64,000 bases of DNA, taken from positions 88,317-152,316 of the forward strand of contig CACLEJ010000004.1 in assembly GCA_902605865.1 (NCBI GenBank). Reading direction: 5' to 3'. How positions within the stretch are numbered: the stretch's first letter is position 1; every line of letters starts with the position of its first letter. Under the pieces are notes generated by a model. The model was given only the letters and a program-made list of their open reading frames with translations. It ran no database searches and had not been told where the DNA came from. This document shows positions 34,545 to 43,910 of this stretch, one piece after another. This stretch comes from an uncultured Pelagibacteraceae bacterium (lineage in GTDB: Bacteria; Pseudomonadota; Alphaproteobacteria; Pelagibacterales; Pelagibacteraceae). The translations under genes were made by a program, and so were the position numbers.

Positions 34545-37062
34545 AAATCAAAATTTTGGTCTTTATTTTAAATATGCTCTTAGAGATTTAACAAGAAGTT
34601 ATAATAAGATCTCAAGTATAATTATTACTCTTTTTATAAGTCTCTTTATTTTAAGTTCTATAATGACAATTGAAGATAGCCTAGAAAATGAACTTAATGA
34701 AAATGCAAAATTATTATTAGGGGGTGATATAGAAATTGACTACAACAATAGAGAAGGTGATCAAACTAAAATAGATAAAATTACTAAATTTGCTACAGTC
34801 TCTCAAATGGTTGAATTTAGTACAATGATTTCAACTGTTAATAAAAAAATCAATAAAACTTCATTTACTAGAGTAAAATCAGTTGATCAATTTTATCCAT
34901 TGTATGGCAATGTACTCTATGAACCTAATGACGCTTTAGAAAAATTAAATCAGATAGAAAGTTCAATATTAGTAAATGAAAATATTTTTAAAAATTTAAA
35001 CTTAAAAATAAATGACATTGTAAAAGTTCAAGACAAAGAGTTTAAAGTTATTGGTATAGTTAAAGTTTTACCAGATATTGGCGGCGCATTTGTATTTGGA
35101 GATTTTGCCTTAACAGGTAAAAAAACTTTAGATAAGTTAGACTTAAATACCCTTGGTAGTTTTTTAAATTATGAATATAAAGTTAAATTTAACAAATCTA
35201 CTAACAGTAAAGAGGGCATTAAAAGAGTAGAGAGCTTATTTAAAGATCAAAATAGAGTTAGATTAAGATACCCTGAAAACTCAGCGGGAGGCATTAGACG
35301 GATTGTTGATAATTTCTCACAATTTCTATCACTTGTATCAATAAGTGCTATGTTAATTGCTGGCATTGGTATAGCGAATACTCTTCTATCGTTTATAAAT
35401 CAAAAAAATTCATCAATTGCAGTTCAAAAAGCAATAGGTGTATTTTCTGGAAATATAAAGACAATCTATTATTTGCAATTAGCTATTTTATTAGTTTTAA
35501 TTACTGTATTTTCATATGGGTTAAGTTTTTTTTTAATCCCAATAGTCGATAAATATATTTCAGATGGTTTGGGTTTAAATATAGAAGCAAGTTTTTCTTT
35601 TCTAAATTTAATTATAGTTTTTTTGGTTGGAATGTTGGTAATGATAATATTTTCTATACCAACTGTTAATTCAATAGATCAAGTTAAAGCATCAAATTTA
35701 TTTAGAAATGTTTTTCAAAGTCTTCAATTTAATTATTCAGTGAAATCAGTAATAATTAGCATAGTATTATTGCTAGTATTAATTAGTCTTTTTGCAATTA
35801 GGTCTTCAATACCATTTTATAGTGTTGCATATTTCGTATCATTTTTTATTTGTTTATTAATTTTTTATTGTCTTTCTGTAACAATTATTCATTTATTAAA
35901 AAAATATAAAAATTCTAAGATTTCAGTAAAAATAGCTGTTAAAAATATTACTCAATCAAAAAGTATCACGCCCATTACAATAATGTCTTTAGGTCTTGGA
36001 ATGACACTTTTGTTAACACTGGCATTTGTTGGCTCAAATTTTAAAAGGGAAATTTCCAAATCTATTCCAGAAATAGCACCAGATTATTTTTTCTTAGGAA
36101 TTCAAAATGATCAACGAGAAAAATTCGAAAAAATCATATTTAATTCTGACAATAAGTCAAAATTAGAGGTAGTCCCTATGGTTTCAGCAGGTATTGTAAA
36201 AATTAATGGGATAGATCCTAATTCTTACATCAAAAATACTAATGACAGTTATTGGGTTATAATGAATGATAGAAGAATATCTTGGACAGATGAGATACCG
36301 AAAGATAATCCTTTAACACAAGGTAACTGGTGGGATTTATCAAGTCCAGATAAATTACAAATTTCTTTGGATAGCAAAGTGGCACAAGATTTTGGAGTAA
36401 AAATTGGAGATATATTCACCCTCAACATTTATGGAAGAGAAATAGATGGTGAGGTAGTGAATTTTAGATTAGTTGATTATAGAGATCTGAGCATTAATTT
36501 TGCGATGTTACTAAACCCCCAATTTGCAAATAAAATTCCACATGAGTACCTTTCGACAGTGAAGTTTAATAATATTGATAAATTCGATGATATTAATTTT
36601 CTAGATGAATTCCCAAGTGTTTCTATTGTAAAAATCTCTGATTATTTAAAAAAAGTTACTGATGTTCTTAATAAAGTATTTATAGCGGTCATTATAATTT
36701 CAACTGTTACAGTGATAATAGGATTGGTTGTTATATCCAGTGCAATTATAGTGCAAGGAAAAATAAAAACTTTCCAAAATTTAGTTTTTAAGATTTTGGG
36801 ATTTTCAAAAAAAGAAATAATTTACTCATCCTTAATTGAATTCATAATTACATTTTTTTCTATAATTCTATTTTCTACAATTTTTTCTATAATTTCATCA
36901 AAATTTATTATTGAAAATATTTTTCAACTTAAATGGCTATTTGAATTTGATATATTCTTAAATGTAACAATTACAGTTGGATTAGTAACAATGATATTGA
37001 TAGTCTTTACAAACCTTAAGTATCTGAGTCCAAAAGTCTATCCGCTAGTCAGAAATGAATAA
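34528..37062 (+). CDS. ybbP: FtsX/YbbP-type ABC permease
   Basis: An 844-residue inner-membrane protein with two FtsX-like halves. An N-terminal helix (ISSIIITLFISLFILSSIMTI), a large periplasmic domain, helices around residues 265-400, a middle helix cluster, a second periplasmic domain and final helices match YbbP (about 800 residues). ATG 34528 overlaps the ATPase end; a TTG at 34537 is better spaced from aaagg and cannot be excluded. Function in the family is poorly defined, probably linked to the TesA esterase and envelope lipids. Confidence 0.83.
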   Translation: MVKLSKNQNFGLYFKYALRDLTRSYNKISSIIITLFISLFILSSIMTIEDSLENELNENAKLLLGGDIEIDYNNREGDQTKIDKITKFATVSQMVEFSTMISTVNKKINKTSFTRVKSVDQFYPLYGNVLYEPNDALEKLNQIESSILVNENIFKNLNLKINDIVKVQDKEFKVIGIVKVLPDIGGAFVFGDFALTGKKTLDKLDLNTLGSFLNYEYKVKFNKSTNSKEGIKRVESLFKDQNRVRLRYPENSAGGIRRIVDNFSQFLSLVSISAMLIAGIGIANTLLSFINQKNSSIAVQKAIGVFSGNIKTIYYLQLAILLVLITVFSYGLSFFLIPIVDKYISDGLGLNIEASFSFLNLIIVFLVGMLVMIIFSIPTVNSIDQVKASNLFRNVFQSLQFNYSVKSVIISIVLLLVLISLFAIRSSIPFYSVAYFVSFFICLLIFYCLSVTIIHLLKKYKNSKISVKIAVKNITQSKSITPITIMSLGLGMTLLLTLAFVGSNFKREISKSIPEIAPDYFFLGIQNDQREKFEKIIFNSDNKSKLEVVPMVSAGIVKINGIDPNSYIKNTNDSYWVIMNDRRISWTDEIPKDNPLTQGNWWDLSSPDKLQISLDSKVAQDFGVKIGDIFTLNIYGREIDGEVVNFRLVDYRDLSINFAMLLNPQFANKIPHEYLSTVKFNNIDKFDDINFLDEFPSVSIVKISDYLKKVTDVLNKVFIAVIIISTVTVIIGLVVISSAIIVQGKIKTFQNLVFKILGFSKKEIIYSSLIEFIITFFSIILFSTIFSIISSKFIIENIFQLKWLFEFDIFLNVTITVGLVTMILIVFTNLKYLSPKVYPLVRNE

Positions 37063-37088
37063 ATTTTAATATTTTGTATATTTTGGTT

Positions 37089-37478
37089 TTAAATAGAAGC
37101 TTTTAAAGCCTGATAAATTAAATCTTCAGTAACTTCACCAATACTTCTGTAAACTTCTGTATCACCCTTAAAAATTAATAGAGTAGTTTGATAAAGCACA
37201 TCAAACGAATTTGCTATATCTCTGTTTGTTACATCAAATGCAAAATATTCAATGTTATCGAATTTAATATCTAATAATTCACCCTCTTTTTTTGCTTTTT
37301 GCAAAACTTTCATTTGATTTGCACAAGATCCACAATATTCGATCCAAGAACTGATAACTATAATTTTGCCCTCAGATTGGGCTTTGTTAAACAAATCTTT
37401 ATCAAATGTTGTTTTCTTTTCCATTGAATTTGCAGCAAATGCAAAAAAACAGAAAATTAAAATAAAAAATTTTTTCAT
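37089..37478 (-). CDS. Thioredoxin-fold protein (DsbD C-terminal/SoxW-like)
   Basis: A 129-residue secreted protein: signal peptide MKKFFILIFCFFAFAANS, then ISSWIEYCGSCANQMKVLQKAKKE with a CGSC redox motif, and YQTTLLIFKGDTEVYRSIGEVTED with a Thr in place of the usual cis-Pro neighbourhood. It is probably a periplasmic thiol-disulfide protein. No membrane electron donor (DsbD/CcdA) is adjacent. Confidence 0.7.
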   Translation of the reverse strand: MKKFFILIFCFFAFAANSMEKKTTFDKDLFNKAQSEGKIIVISSWIEYCGSCANQMKVLQKAKKEGELLDIKFDNIEYFAFDVTNRDIANSFDVLYQTTLLIFKGDTEVYRSIGEVTEDLIYQALKASI

Positions 37479-37499
37479 TGAGAATAAAAATACATATTT

Positions 37500-37745
37500 A
37501 GACGATTAAAGAAAATAATTTATAATGACACATGTGTTTTGAATTAAGGCTGAAATTCAACAAAAATTTCTTCTCTAGGCTTCAATCTACGAAGCCTAGT
37601 ATTATAATTAACTTATAATAAGAGAGAGAAATTTGTTAATACAGCATCAGTCATGTTTTAGGAGCGCTAATATTGAATAATAGCTATGTATAATTCATAT
37701 AGTTGCTTAACATCTCTCTTTACTTATATATCATTTAATATAAAA
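37500..37745 (+). ncRNA. Long untranslated stretch with tandem hairpins; candidate leader or small RNA
   Basis: The only gap over 300 bases (37479-37813) ends with the TPP riboswitch; this part holds no gene. After a TATAAT-like box near 37520 come two hairpins: ttgaatt-N8-aattcaa (about 37539-37560) and the perfect ctaggcttc-N7-gaagcctag (37575-37599). Further on, agagagaga (37621-37629) could pair with tctctct (about 37713). It may be a small RNA or an extended 5' leader of thiV. No known family is recognised. Confidence 0.35.
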
Positions 37746-37816
37746 ATTATTTTGGGGTGCTATATGGCTGAGAAATACCCAAGGAACCTGTCCGGTAATT
37801 CAGAAAGGGAAAAATG
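37746..37816 (+). promoter_or_regulatory. TPP riboswitch (THI element) of thiV
   Basis: The conserved THI core is present: ggggtgc, ggctgagaaataccc, gaacctg, ccggtaat and agaaaggga. The whole aptamer is under 70 bases, with a minimal P3 arm. The 3' strand aaaggga also serves as ribosome binding site and the ATG at 37814 follows directly; attatttt at 37746-37753 could pair through this site into the start codon. This indicates translational repression by thiamine pyrophosphate. Confidence 0.92.
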
Positions 37817-39244
37817 GATCAAATAAACATCTTAAATCAATCATCTGCAATTTTATTAACCTTAATTATTAGTATCATTTTTGTAATAGTTGGCCTTGTA
37901 TATTCAAAAAAATATCAAGGGTTAAACAATTATTTAGTTGCAAGTAGATCTATAGGGACTTTTTCACTAACAACTAGTTTAGTTGCATCTGCTCTAGGTG
38001 CATGGATTTTATTCGGTCCGGCATCAGCAGCAACCTGGGGAGGAGTAGGGGCTGTTATTGGATATTCTTTAGGGACAGCGTTTCCTCTTTTTGCATTAAT
38101 TTATTTAGGAAAAAAATTTAGAGATAAATATCCAACAGGAAAATCATTAATTGAGGTGATTAGATCTAGATTTGGCTCACAATTATTTAAGTTAATTTTG
38201 TTTTTATCTATTTTCTATATGACTATTTTTTTAATAGCAGAAGTTACCGCCGTTTCAATTTTAATTAATTACATTTCAGGAACTGATCTATGGATCACGG
38301 CAATTATTGTAATTGTCAGCTCACTCGTCTACACTTTGTATGGTGGTCTTAGAGCTTCAATATTTACAGATAATATTCAATTTATAGTTTTTGGTTTGCT
38401 CTTAATAATTGCATTTTCTTATTTAATTTCTTTTAATTCTAATGATTTTAGTTTTGAGTTTGTAAAACAGAACAAACCCTATTTGTTAAGCTCAGGTTAT
38501 TTGCCTAACTTTACAGCAGGACTAACTTTTTTTATAGCTGTTGCAGCAACTAATCTTTTTCATCAAGGTAACTGGCAAAGAGTTTATGCTGCTAAAAATA
38601 ATAAAGTTTTAAAAAATAGCTTAATAGTTTCCTTTATAATTATTATACCAATAGTATTCATGATGGGCTTTTCAGGTTTAGTTGCAACCTCCCAAAATCC
38701 AAGCGTAGTTCCTGACCTTGCATTCTTTTCTTTATTGTTAAAAGACCAAGCCATCTTTTTATCAATAATAATAACTATTTTAGCAATTTCACTTACAGTG
38801 AGCAGTATAGACACACTAGTAAATGCTATATCTAGTTTGATTATTGTTGATGGAAATAAAGTTATAAAATTTAAAGGTAATTATTTAAAATTATCTAAAC
38901 AAATTATAATATTTTTATCCTTGATTTCATTTTTTGTTGCATCAAAAGGATTAAGTATTTTATATCTATTTTTGTTAGCTGATTTATTTTGTTGTGCAGC
39001 AGTATTAAGTGTATTTTATGGTTTTTATTCAAAATCATTTAATGAAAAAAATGCATATGTTTCAATAATAGTTGGTTTAATTGGTGGTATTCTATTATTT
39101 CCTAGTCCCGATTTCTCAAAATCAATACTTGTAGGAATAATATTACCTGCTGATTTTTTTCCAATATTTGTCTCACAATCTTTGTTGTTTTGCTCATTTA
39201 TTGTTGCAACACTCTTACCTATGGTTACGTGGAAATTGAGGTAA
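37814..39244 (+). CDS. thiV: Sodium:solute symporter under TPP riboswitch control (ThiV-type)
   Basis: A 476-residue SSS-family carrier with about 13 membrane segments: YLVASRSIGTFSLTTSLVASALGAWILFGPASAATWGG near the start and ILAISLTVSSIDTLVNAISSLI (a Na+-site region) later. The riboswitch directly in front shows its expression answers to thiamine pyrophosphate. In SAR11 the gene in this position has been proposed to import a thiamine precursor such as HMP; I rely on that knowledge for the name. Its stop converges with the helicase stop 2 bases away. Confidence 0.88.
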   Translation: MDQINILNQSSAILLTLIISIIFVIVGLVYSKKYQGLNNYLVASRSIGTFSLTTSLVASALGAWILFGPASAATWGGVGAVIGYSLGTAFPLFALIYLGKKFRDKYPTGKSLIEVIRSRFGSQLFKLILFLSIFYMTIFLIAEVTAVSILINYISGTDLWITAIIVIVSSLVYTLYGGLRASIFTDNIQFIVFGLLLIIAFSYLISFNSNDFSFEFVKQNKPYLLSSGYLPNFTAGLTFFIAVAATNLFHQGNWQRVYAAKNNKVLKNSLIVSFIIIIPIVFMMGFSGLVATSQNPSVVPDLAFFSLLLKDQAIFLSIIITILAISLTVSSIDTLVNAISSLIIVDGNKVIKFKGNYLKLSKQIIIFLSLISFFVASKGLSILYLFLLADLFCCAAVLSVFYGFYSKSFNEKNAYVSIIVGLIGGILLFPSPDFSKSILVGIILPADFFPIFVSQSLLFCSFIVATLLPMVTWKLR

Positions 39245-39245
39245 T

Positions 39246-40691
39246 TTAATTTTTTTTAAATTTTTTAAAGGAGAAGTTTCTTGGTCTTTTTCTATTCTTA
39301 AATTTTTTCTTAAATTTAAATTTTTTTCTACTATCAGGATTATCACTTTGCTCTTTAAAGTTATCAGTATGAAATTTTTTAAATTTTTTATTTTTAAACT
39401 TAAAATTCTTTTTTTTGTTAAATTCACTACCACTGTTGTTTGGCTTATCTGAATTAGACTTTTTAAATTTATTACTTTTAAACTTAAATTTTCTTTTGTT
39501 ATCCCGCCTATCTTTTCTATTTTCGCTATCTTTGAATGATTTACCTCTTTTTTTAAATTTTTTATTTTTTTTGTTAGATTTTCTATTAAAACTTTCTTCT
39601 AATTTAAAATTTGGATTTATTAATTTCTGAATTTCTCTCCACATACTACGATCATTATTTGTTAAGAAGGTAAGTGCCGATCCTTCTTTACCTGCTCTAC
39701 CTGTTCTACCAACTCTATGAATATAATCCTCAGGTACTTGTGGCAGATCATAATTTATTACATGTTGAATTAATGGAATATCCAATCCTCTAGCAGCAAC
39801 ATCAGTTGCAACTAAAATTCTATTTTTACCAGATCTGAATCCTCTAATAACTCTGTCTCTTTTACTTTGTCTTAGATTTCCATGAATTGCCTCTGCTGAA
39901 TGAGCATCATATTTTAATCTTTTTACAATTTTATCTGCACCATGTTTTGTTTTAACAAAAACTAATATTGAACCTTGTCTCTCAACTAATTGATTGATTA
40001 ATTCATGATATTTTTTATCTGGAGTTATTTGAAAGGTTTCTTGTTTAATTTTTTCTATTGGAGTTGAAACTGATCCAACTGAAATTCTTTCTGGTTTTCT
40101 CAAATATTTTTCAGAAATTTTTAATATATTATTCGGCAAAGTGGCTGAAAATAATAATGTTTGATGTTCCTTTGGGATAAATTTTAAAATTATTTCAATT
40201 TGAGGCGTAAAACCCATATCAAGCATTCTATCAGTTTCATCTAAAACTAAGTAATTAACTCTTGATAAATTTAAGCTTTTTCTTTTTAAATGATCGTTAA
40301 TTCTGCCTGGTGTTCCAACAATTATTCTGGCTCTTTTATTTAACTGTCTTAGTTGTTTTTGCATACTTTCTCCACCAATCAAAAGAGCATTGCCAATTCT
40401 TATATCTCCCAAAGTAAGTTTAGATATCGTACCCATTACCTGACTAGCTAATTCTCTCGTTGGGCATATGATTAAAGCCATTGCATTTTTATTGATGATC
40501 AATTTATTTATCAGTGGAATTGTAAAAGCTAAGGTTTTGCCAGTACCAGTTTGTGCAGTTCCAAGAACATCTTTTCCCTCAAGTGCAATCGGTATTGCTT
40601 GAGATTGAATTGGTGTGGGTGTGATAAAATTTGAATACTTAATTGAATTCTTTAGTTTGTTTTCTATGTCTAATTCATTAAAGTTTTTCAT
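39246..40691 (-). CDS. DEAD-box RNA helicase (RhlE/DeaD-like) with Lys/Phe-rich tail
   Basis: A 481-residue ATP-dependent RNA helicase. Motifs in order: TPIQSQAIP (Q), AQTGTGKT (I), PTRELA (Ia), TPGR (Ib), DETD (II), SAT (III), VATDVAARGLDIP (V) and HRVGRTGRAG (VI). The last ~110 residues are a low-complexity basic tail with repeats such as KFKFKSNKFKKSNSD, NFKFKNKKFKKFHTD and KKFKFKKKFKNRKR, replacing the Arg/Gly tail of other RhlE proteins. I chose ATG 40691 (MKNFNELDIENKLK) because the upstream 17 residues of the tracked ORF are not part of the family. Confidence 0.9.
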   Translation of the reverse strand: MKNFNELDIENKLKNSIKYSNFITPTPIQSQAIPIALEGKDVLGTAQTGTGKTLAFTIPLINKLIINKNAMALIICPTRELASQVMGTISKLTLGDIRIGNALLIGGESMQKQLRQLNKRARIIVGTPGRINDHLKRKSLNLSRVNYLVLDETDRMLDMGFTPQIEIILKFIPKEHQTLLFSATLPNNILKISEKYLRKPERISVGSVSTPIEKIKQETFQITPDKKYHELINQLVERQGSILVFVKTKHGADKIVKRLKYDAHSAEAIHGNLRQSKRDRVIRGFRSGKNRILVATDVAARGLDIPLIQHVINYDLPQVPEDYIHRVGRTGRAGKEGSALTFLTNNDRSMWREIQKLINPNFKLEESFNRKSNKKNKKFKKRGKSFKDSENRKDRRDNKRKFKFKSNKFKKSNSDKPNNSGSEFNKKKNFKFKNKKFKKFHTDNFKEQSDNPDSRKKFKFKKKFKNRKRPRNFSFKKFKKN

Positions 40692-40846
40692 GCTTGATTC
40701 TTTTAAAGATATATAGAAAATGCTTATATGTTCTAATGCCAATTACAATAAATCATTTATTTAGGACTTTAGAATGCTTATAATTGACATAAACTGGACA
40801 CTTTGAAACTTGTAGGAAACCAATATAATTTATATAAATAATTATA

Positions 40847-41956
40847 ATGCTCTCTTTTATATTGCCATTTATTGTACTGATTTTGGTAGTTGTTTTCATA
40901 CATGAATATGGTCATTATTATTTTGCAAAAAGATATGGAGTTGGTGTAACTGACTTTTCAATAGGTTTTGGAAAAGAGTTGATTGGTTGGAATGATAAAT
41001 CGGGAACTAGATGGAAAATTTGTTGGATACCTCTTGGAGGCTATGTCAAATTTTTTGGTGACAGAAATGTATTTTCTCAAGCTGATCAAGAAGAATTGTT
41101 AAAAAAATATAACAAAGAGGACCAAGAAAAACTCTTTGTAACAAAACCTTTATATCAAAGGTCTTTAATTGTAGCAGGTGGGCCAATAGCAAATTTCGTT
41201 TTAGCAATATTTATTTTTTTATTCATATATATGTTTGCTGGAAAAGACTTTACTCCAGCAGTTATTGATGAAGTTCAAAAAGATAGTCCAGCAGAAGTAG
41301 CAGGAATGCAAAAAAATGATGTGATACTTGAAATAGATAACAATAAAGTTGAGAGTATTCTTGATGTTTCTAAACTGATATTAATGTCAACATCTGAGAT
41401 AGTTGATTTCAAAATTTCTAGATATGATCAAGAGATATTATTAAAGGTTAAACCAAAAATTGTTGCAGGCGTTGATAATTTAGGAAATAAAATTAATAAA
41501 AGAATAGTTGGTATTAAACTAAGTCCATATAATAATGAAATAAATCATAAACGATTAGGGCCAGCAAATGCATTAATAGAGTCTGTTAAAGAAGTATATT
41601 TTGTAACTACTTCATCTCTTAAATATATGGGTTCAATGCTTACTGGATCTGGAGATAGTTCACAGTTAGGTGGGCCAATTAGAATAGCAAAAATTTCAGG
41701 ACAAGTAGCAGAATTTGGAATATTACCATTTATTAGTATGATGGCCTATATATCGATAAGTTTAGGCTTAATTAACCTATTTCCAATCCCACTTTTAGAT
41801 GGGGGCCATTTAATGTTTTATGCATTTGAAAAGGTTTTAGGAAAGCCATTAAGTCAAAAAACACAGGAAGGCTTTTTTCGAATCGGAATGTTTTTATTGT
41901 TAACTTTAATGTTTTTTGCAACATTCAATGACCTTAAAGATTTAGGCTTATTTTAA
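40847..41956 (+). CDS. rseP: Site-2 intramembrane zinc metalloprotease RseP
   Basis: A 369-residue inner-membrane protease. The zinc motif HEYGH is at residues 19-23, a PDZ domain lies at about 120-200 (VQKDSPAEVAGMQKNDVILEIDN), and the third ligand region LINLFPIPLLDGGHLMFY is near the C-terminus. It cleaves anti-sigma factors or remnant signal peptides. A single PDZ domain rather than the two of E. coli RseP makes it shorter than usual. Neighbours are unrelated here (a helicase and HU), without the bamA or uppS genes often found beside it. Confidence 0.92.
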   Translation: MLSFILPFIVLILVVVFIHEYGHYYFAKRYGVGVTDFSIGFGKELIGWNDKSGTRWKICWIPLGGYVKFFGDRNVFSQADQEELLKKYNKEDQEKLFVTKPLYQRSLIVAGGPIANFVLAIFIFLFIYMFAGKDFTPAVIDEVQKDSPAEVAGMQKNDVILEIDNNKVESILDVSKLILMSTSEIVDFKISRYDQEILLKVKPKIVAGVDNLGNKINKRIVGIKLSPYNNEINHKRLGPANALIESVKEVYFVTTSSLKYMGSMLTGSGDSSQLGGPIRIAKISGQVAEFGILPFISMMAYISISLGLINLFPIPLLDGGHLMFYAFEKVLGKPLSQKTQEGFFRIGMFLLLTLMFFATFNDLKDLGLF

Positions 41957-42107
41957 AGGGATTTTCGAACGTTAAAAAAGCTATATAAATCAATACTTAT
42001 TTACAACTACATGTTGTGGTAAATCTAACTAGAGACACAAAAAAAAAGCTTGAATTATCAACGATTTTGTTAAGTATATAAATATAACCTTTAAAACCGG
42101 AGCTAAA

Positions 42108-42383
42108 ATGAACAAAAAACAACTTATAGCAAAATTAGCAGGGTCATTAAATCAAAGTAAAGCTGATGCTGAGCGTACATTTGATACGATTACCAACACT
42201 ATTTTGGACGCTTTAAAAGGCGACGATAATGTTAAAATTGCTGGTTTTGGAACGTATAAAGTGGCTAAAAGAAAAGCTCGAATTGGTCGAAATCCAAGAA
42301 CTGGAGAGCAAATCCAAATCGCTGCTTCTCAAAAGGTAAAGTTTTTACCTGCAAAAGCACTTAAAGAAGTTTTCAATAAATAA
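42108..42383 (+). CDS. hup: DNA-binding protein HU
   Basis: A 91-residue histone-like protein: MNKKQLIAKLAGSLNQSKADAERTFDTIT, NVKIAGFGTYKVAKRKARIGRNPRTGEQIQIAASQKVKFLPAKALKE. The GRNPRTGE arm tip contains the intercalating proline. It acts as a dimer in nucleoid compaction. A ribosome site (cggag) precedes it and a very strong terminator follows, so it is a single-gene unit with a 150-base upstream region. Confidence 0.95.
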   Translation: MNKKQLIAKLAGSLNQSKADAERTFDTITNTILDALKGDDNVKIAGFGTYKVAKRKARIGRNPRTGEQIQIAASQKVKFLPAKALKEVFNK

Positions 42384-42390
42384 ACTTTTT

Positions 42391-42434
42391 AAAACAGCCT
42401 TTATTAAAAATTAGAATTTAATAAAGGCTGTTTT
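42391..42434 (+). terminator. Intrinsic terminator of hup
   Basis: Perfect 18-bp inverted repeat aaaacagcctttattaaa / tttaataaaggctgtttt with an 8-base loop, continuing into further T residues, 8 bases after the hup stop. Confidence 0.93.
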
Positions 42435-42550
42435 TTTATACAAGCATACGGTGTACTACATGCAAATACTGCATATCTCTTTTAAATAACAATCAATAGT
42501 TTTTAGTTTTATTAAATTTATAACAACCTCTTTAATTAAACGGAGGTGAA

Positions 42551-43852
42551 ATGGTTAAACTTTTAAAAAAACTGGCTGGTCCATTAGTAAGTTTATTTTT
42601 CTTACTAAATATGACTAGTGCAGGTTATGCTGAAACTACAGTTTCAGCTGAAGTTGGTTTCATATTCAATACATTTCTTTTCTTGGTTTGTGGTTTCTTA
42701 GTAATGTTTATGGCAGCAGGTTTTGCCATGCTCGAATCAGGGATGGTAACATCAAAAAGTGTATCAGTAATATGTGCCAAAAATATCGGATTATTTTCAA
42801 TAGCTGGAATTATGTTCTGGATGGTTGGATATAATTTAGCATACGGAATTCCAGAAGGTGGATACATTGGAAGCTTTACGCCATGGTCTGATGCAAGTTC
42901 AGTGGATACTGGATATGCAGATGGATCTGATTGGTATTTCCAAATGGTTTTCTGTGCAACGACAGTTTCAATTGTATCTGGAACATTAGCTGAAAGAATT
43001 AAATTATGGCCGTTCTTTTTATTTGCGGCTATTCTATCAGGAATTATCTATCCAATCGTTATGGGTTGGCAGTGGGGAGGTGGCTGGTTAGCAGCTGCTG
43101 GTTTCTCCGACTTTGCTGGTTCAACACTTGTTCACTCAACTGGAGGTGCAGCAGCATTAGCTGGAGCAATTCTTTTAGGAGCTAGAACTGGTAGATTTGA
43201 TAAATCTGGAGCAGCTAAACCTATGAAGCCATTTGCAGCGTCTTCTGTACCATTAGTTACAGTTGGTGTATTTATTTTATGGCTAGGTTGGTTCGGATTT
43301 AATGGTGGATCACAATTAGCAATGGGAACATTTGATGATGCAGTAGCAGTTTCAAATATTTTCATTAATACAAACTTAGCAGCCTGTGGTGGTGTATTAG
43401 CAGCTGGTGCAATAACAAGATTAATGTCGGGTAAAACTGATGTTATTCAAATGCTTAACGGAGCAATTGGTGGTCTTGTTGCAATTACAGCTGAACCATT
43501 AATGCCTTCACCGCTAGCAGCAATTCTTATAGGTGCGATCGGTGGAATAATAGTTGTCTTCGGAACTAAATTATTATTCTCACTAAAAATCGATGATGTA
43601 GTAGGTGCAGTACCTGCTCACTTGTTCGCTGGAATTTGGGGAACTTTAGCAGTTCCACTAACTAACGGTGATGCATCATTCGGAGCGCAGCTTCTCGGAG
43701 TAATTTCAATCAATGCATTTGTATTCGTAGTTTCTCTAATAGTATGGGGAATTATGAAAGGAACAATGGGTATAAGATTGAGTAAAGAAGCAGAAAGACT
43801 TGGTACAGATGTTACAGAGTCTGGAGTAATCGCATACGCAATAAGAGACTAA
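42551..43852 (+). CDS. amtB: Ammonium transporter (AmtB family)
   Basis: A 433-residue inner-membrane channel with a cleavable signal (MVKLLKKLAGPLVSLFFLLNMTSAGYAET). Family signatures: CGFLVMFMAAGFAMLESGMV, WFQMVFCATTVSIVSGTLAERIKLW, DFAGSTLVHSTGGAAALAGA (first pore His) and VGAVPAHLFAGIWGTLAVPL (second pore His). It has a very strong ribosome site (ggaggtg). No glnK gene is adjacent. An ATGCA-N5-TGCAT inverted repeat lies about 80 bases upstream. Confidence 0.95.
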   Translation: MVKLLKKLAGPLVSLFFLLNMTSAGYAETTVSAEVGFIFNTFLFLVCGFLVMFMAAGFAMLESGMVTSKSVSVICAKNIGLFSIAGIMFWMVGYNLAYGIPEGGYIGSFTPWSDASSVDTGYADGSDWYFQMVFCATTVSIVSGTLAERIKLWPFFLFAAILSGIIYPIVMGWQWGGGWLAAAGFSDFAGSTLVHSTGGAAALAGAILLGARTGRFDKSGAAKPMKPFAASSVPLVTVGVFILWLGWFGFNGGSQLAMGTFDDAVAVSNIFINTNLAACGGVLAAGAITRLMSGKTDVIQMLNGAIGGLVAITAEPLMPSPLAAILIGAIGGIIVVFGTKLLFSLKIDDVVGAVPAHLFAGIWGTLAVPLTNGDASFGAQLLGVISINAFVFVVSLIVWGIMKGTMGIRLSKEAERLGTDVTESGVIAYAIRD

Positions 43853-43882
43853 AGAATAACTATCTCTCTCTCTATAGTTGAT

Positions 43883-43908
43883 AAAAGGCCCCTTAACTGG
43901 GGCCTTTT
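43883..43908. terminator. Terminator between amtB and convergent peroxiredoxin gene
   Basis: Perfect 10-bp inverted repeat aaaaggcccc / ggggcctttt with a 6-base loop and long T-tract on the + side; the A-run on the other side gives a T-tract for the minus-strand gene as well. Confidence 0.93.
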
Positions 43909-43910
43909 TT

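Noticed and set aside
40769-40846. ggacactt segment upstream of rseP as a further site of the two-HTH regulator
   Set aside because: Only eight bases match the third repeat (aactggacactttg); the cccattt core is missing.
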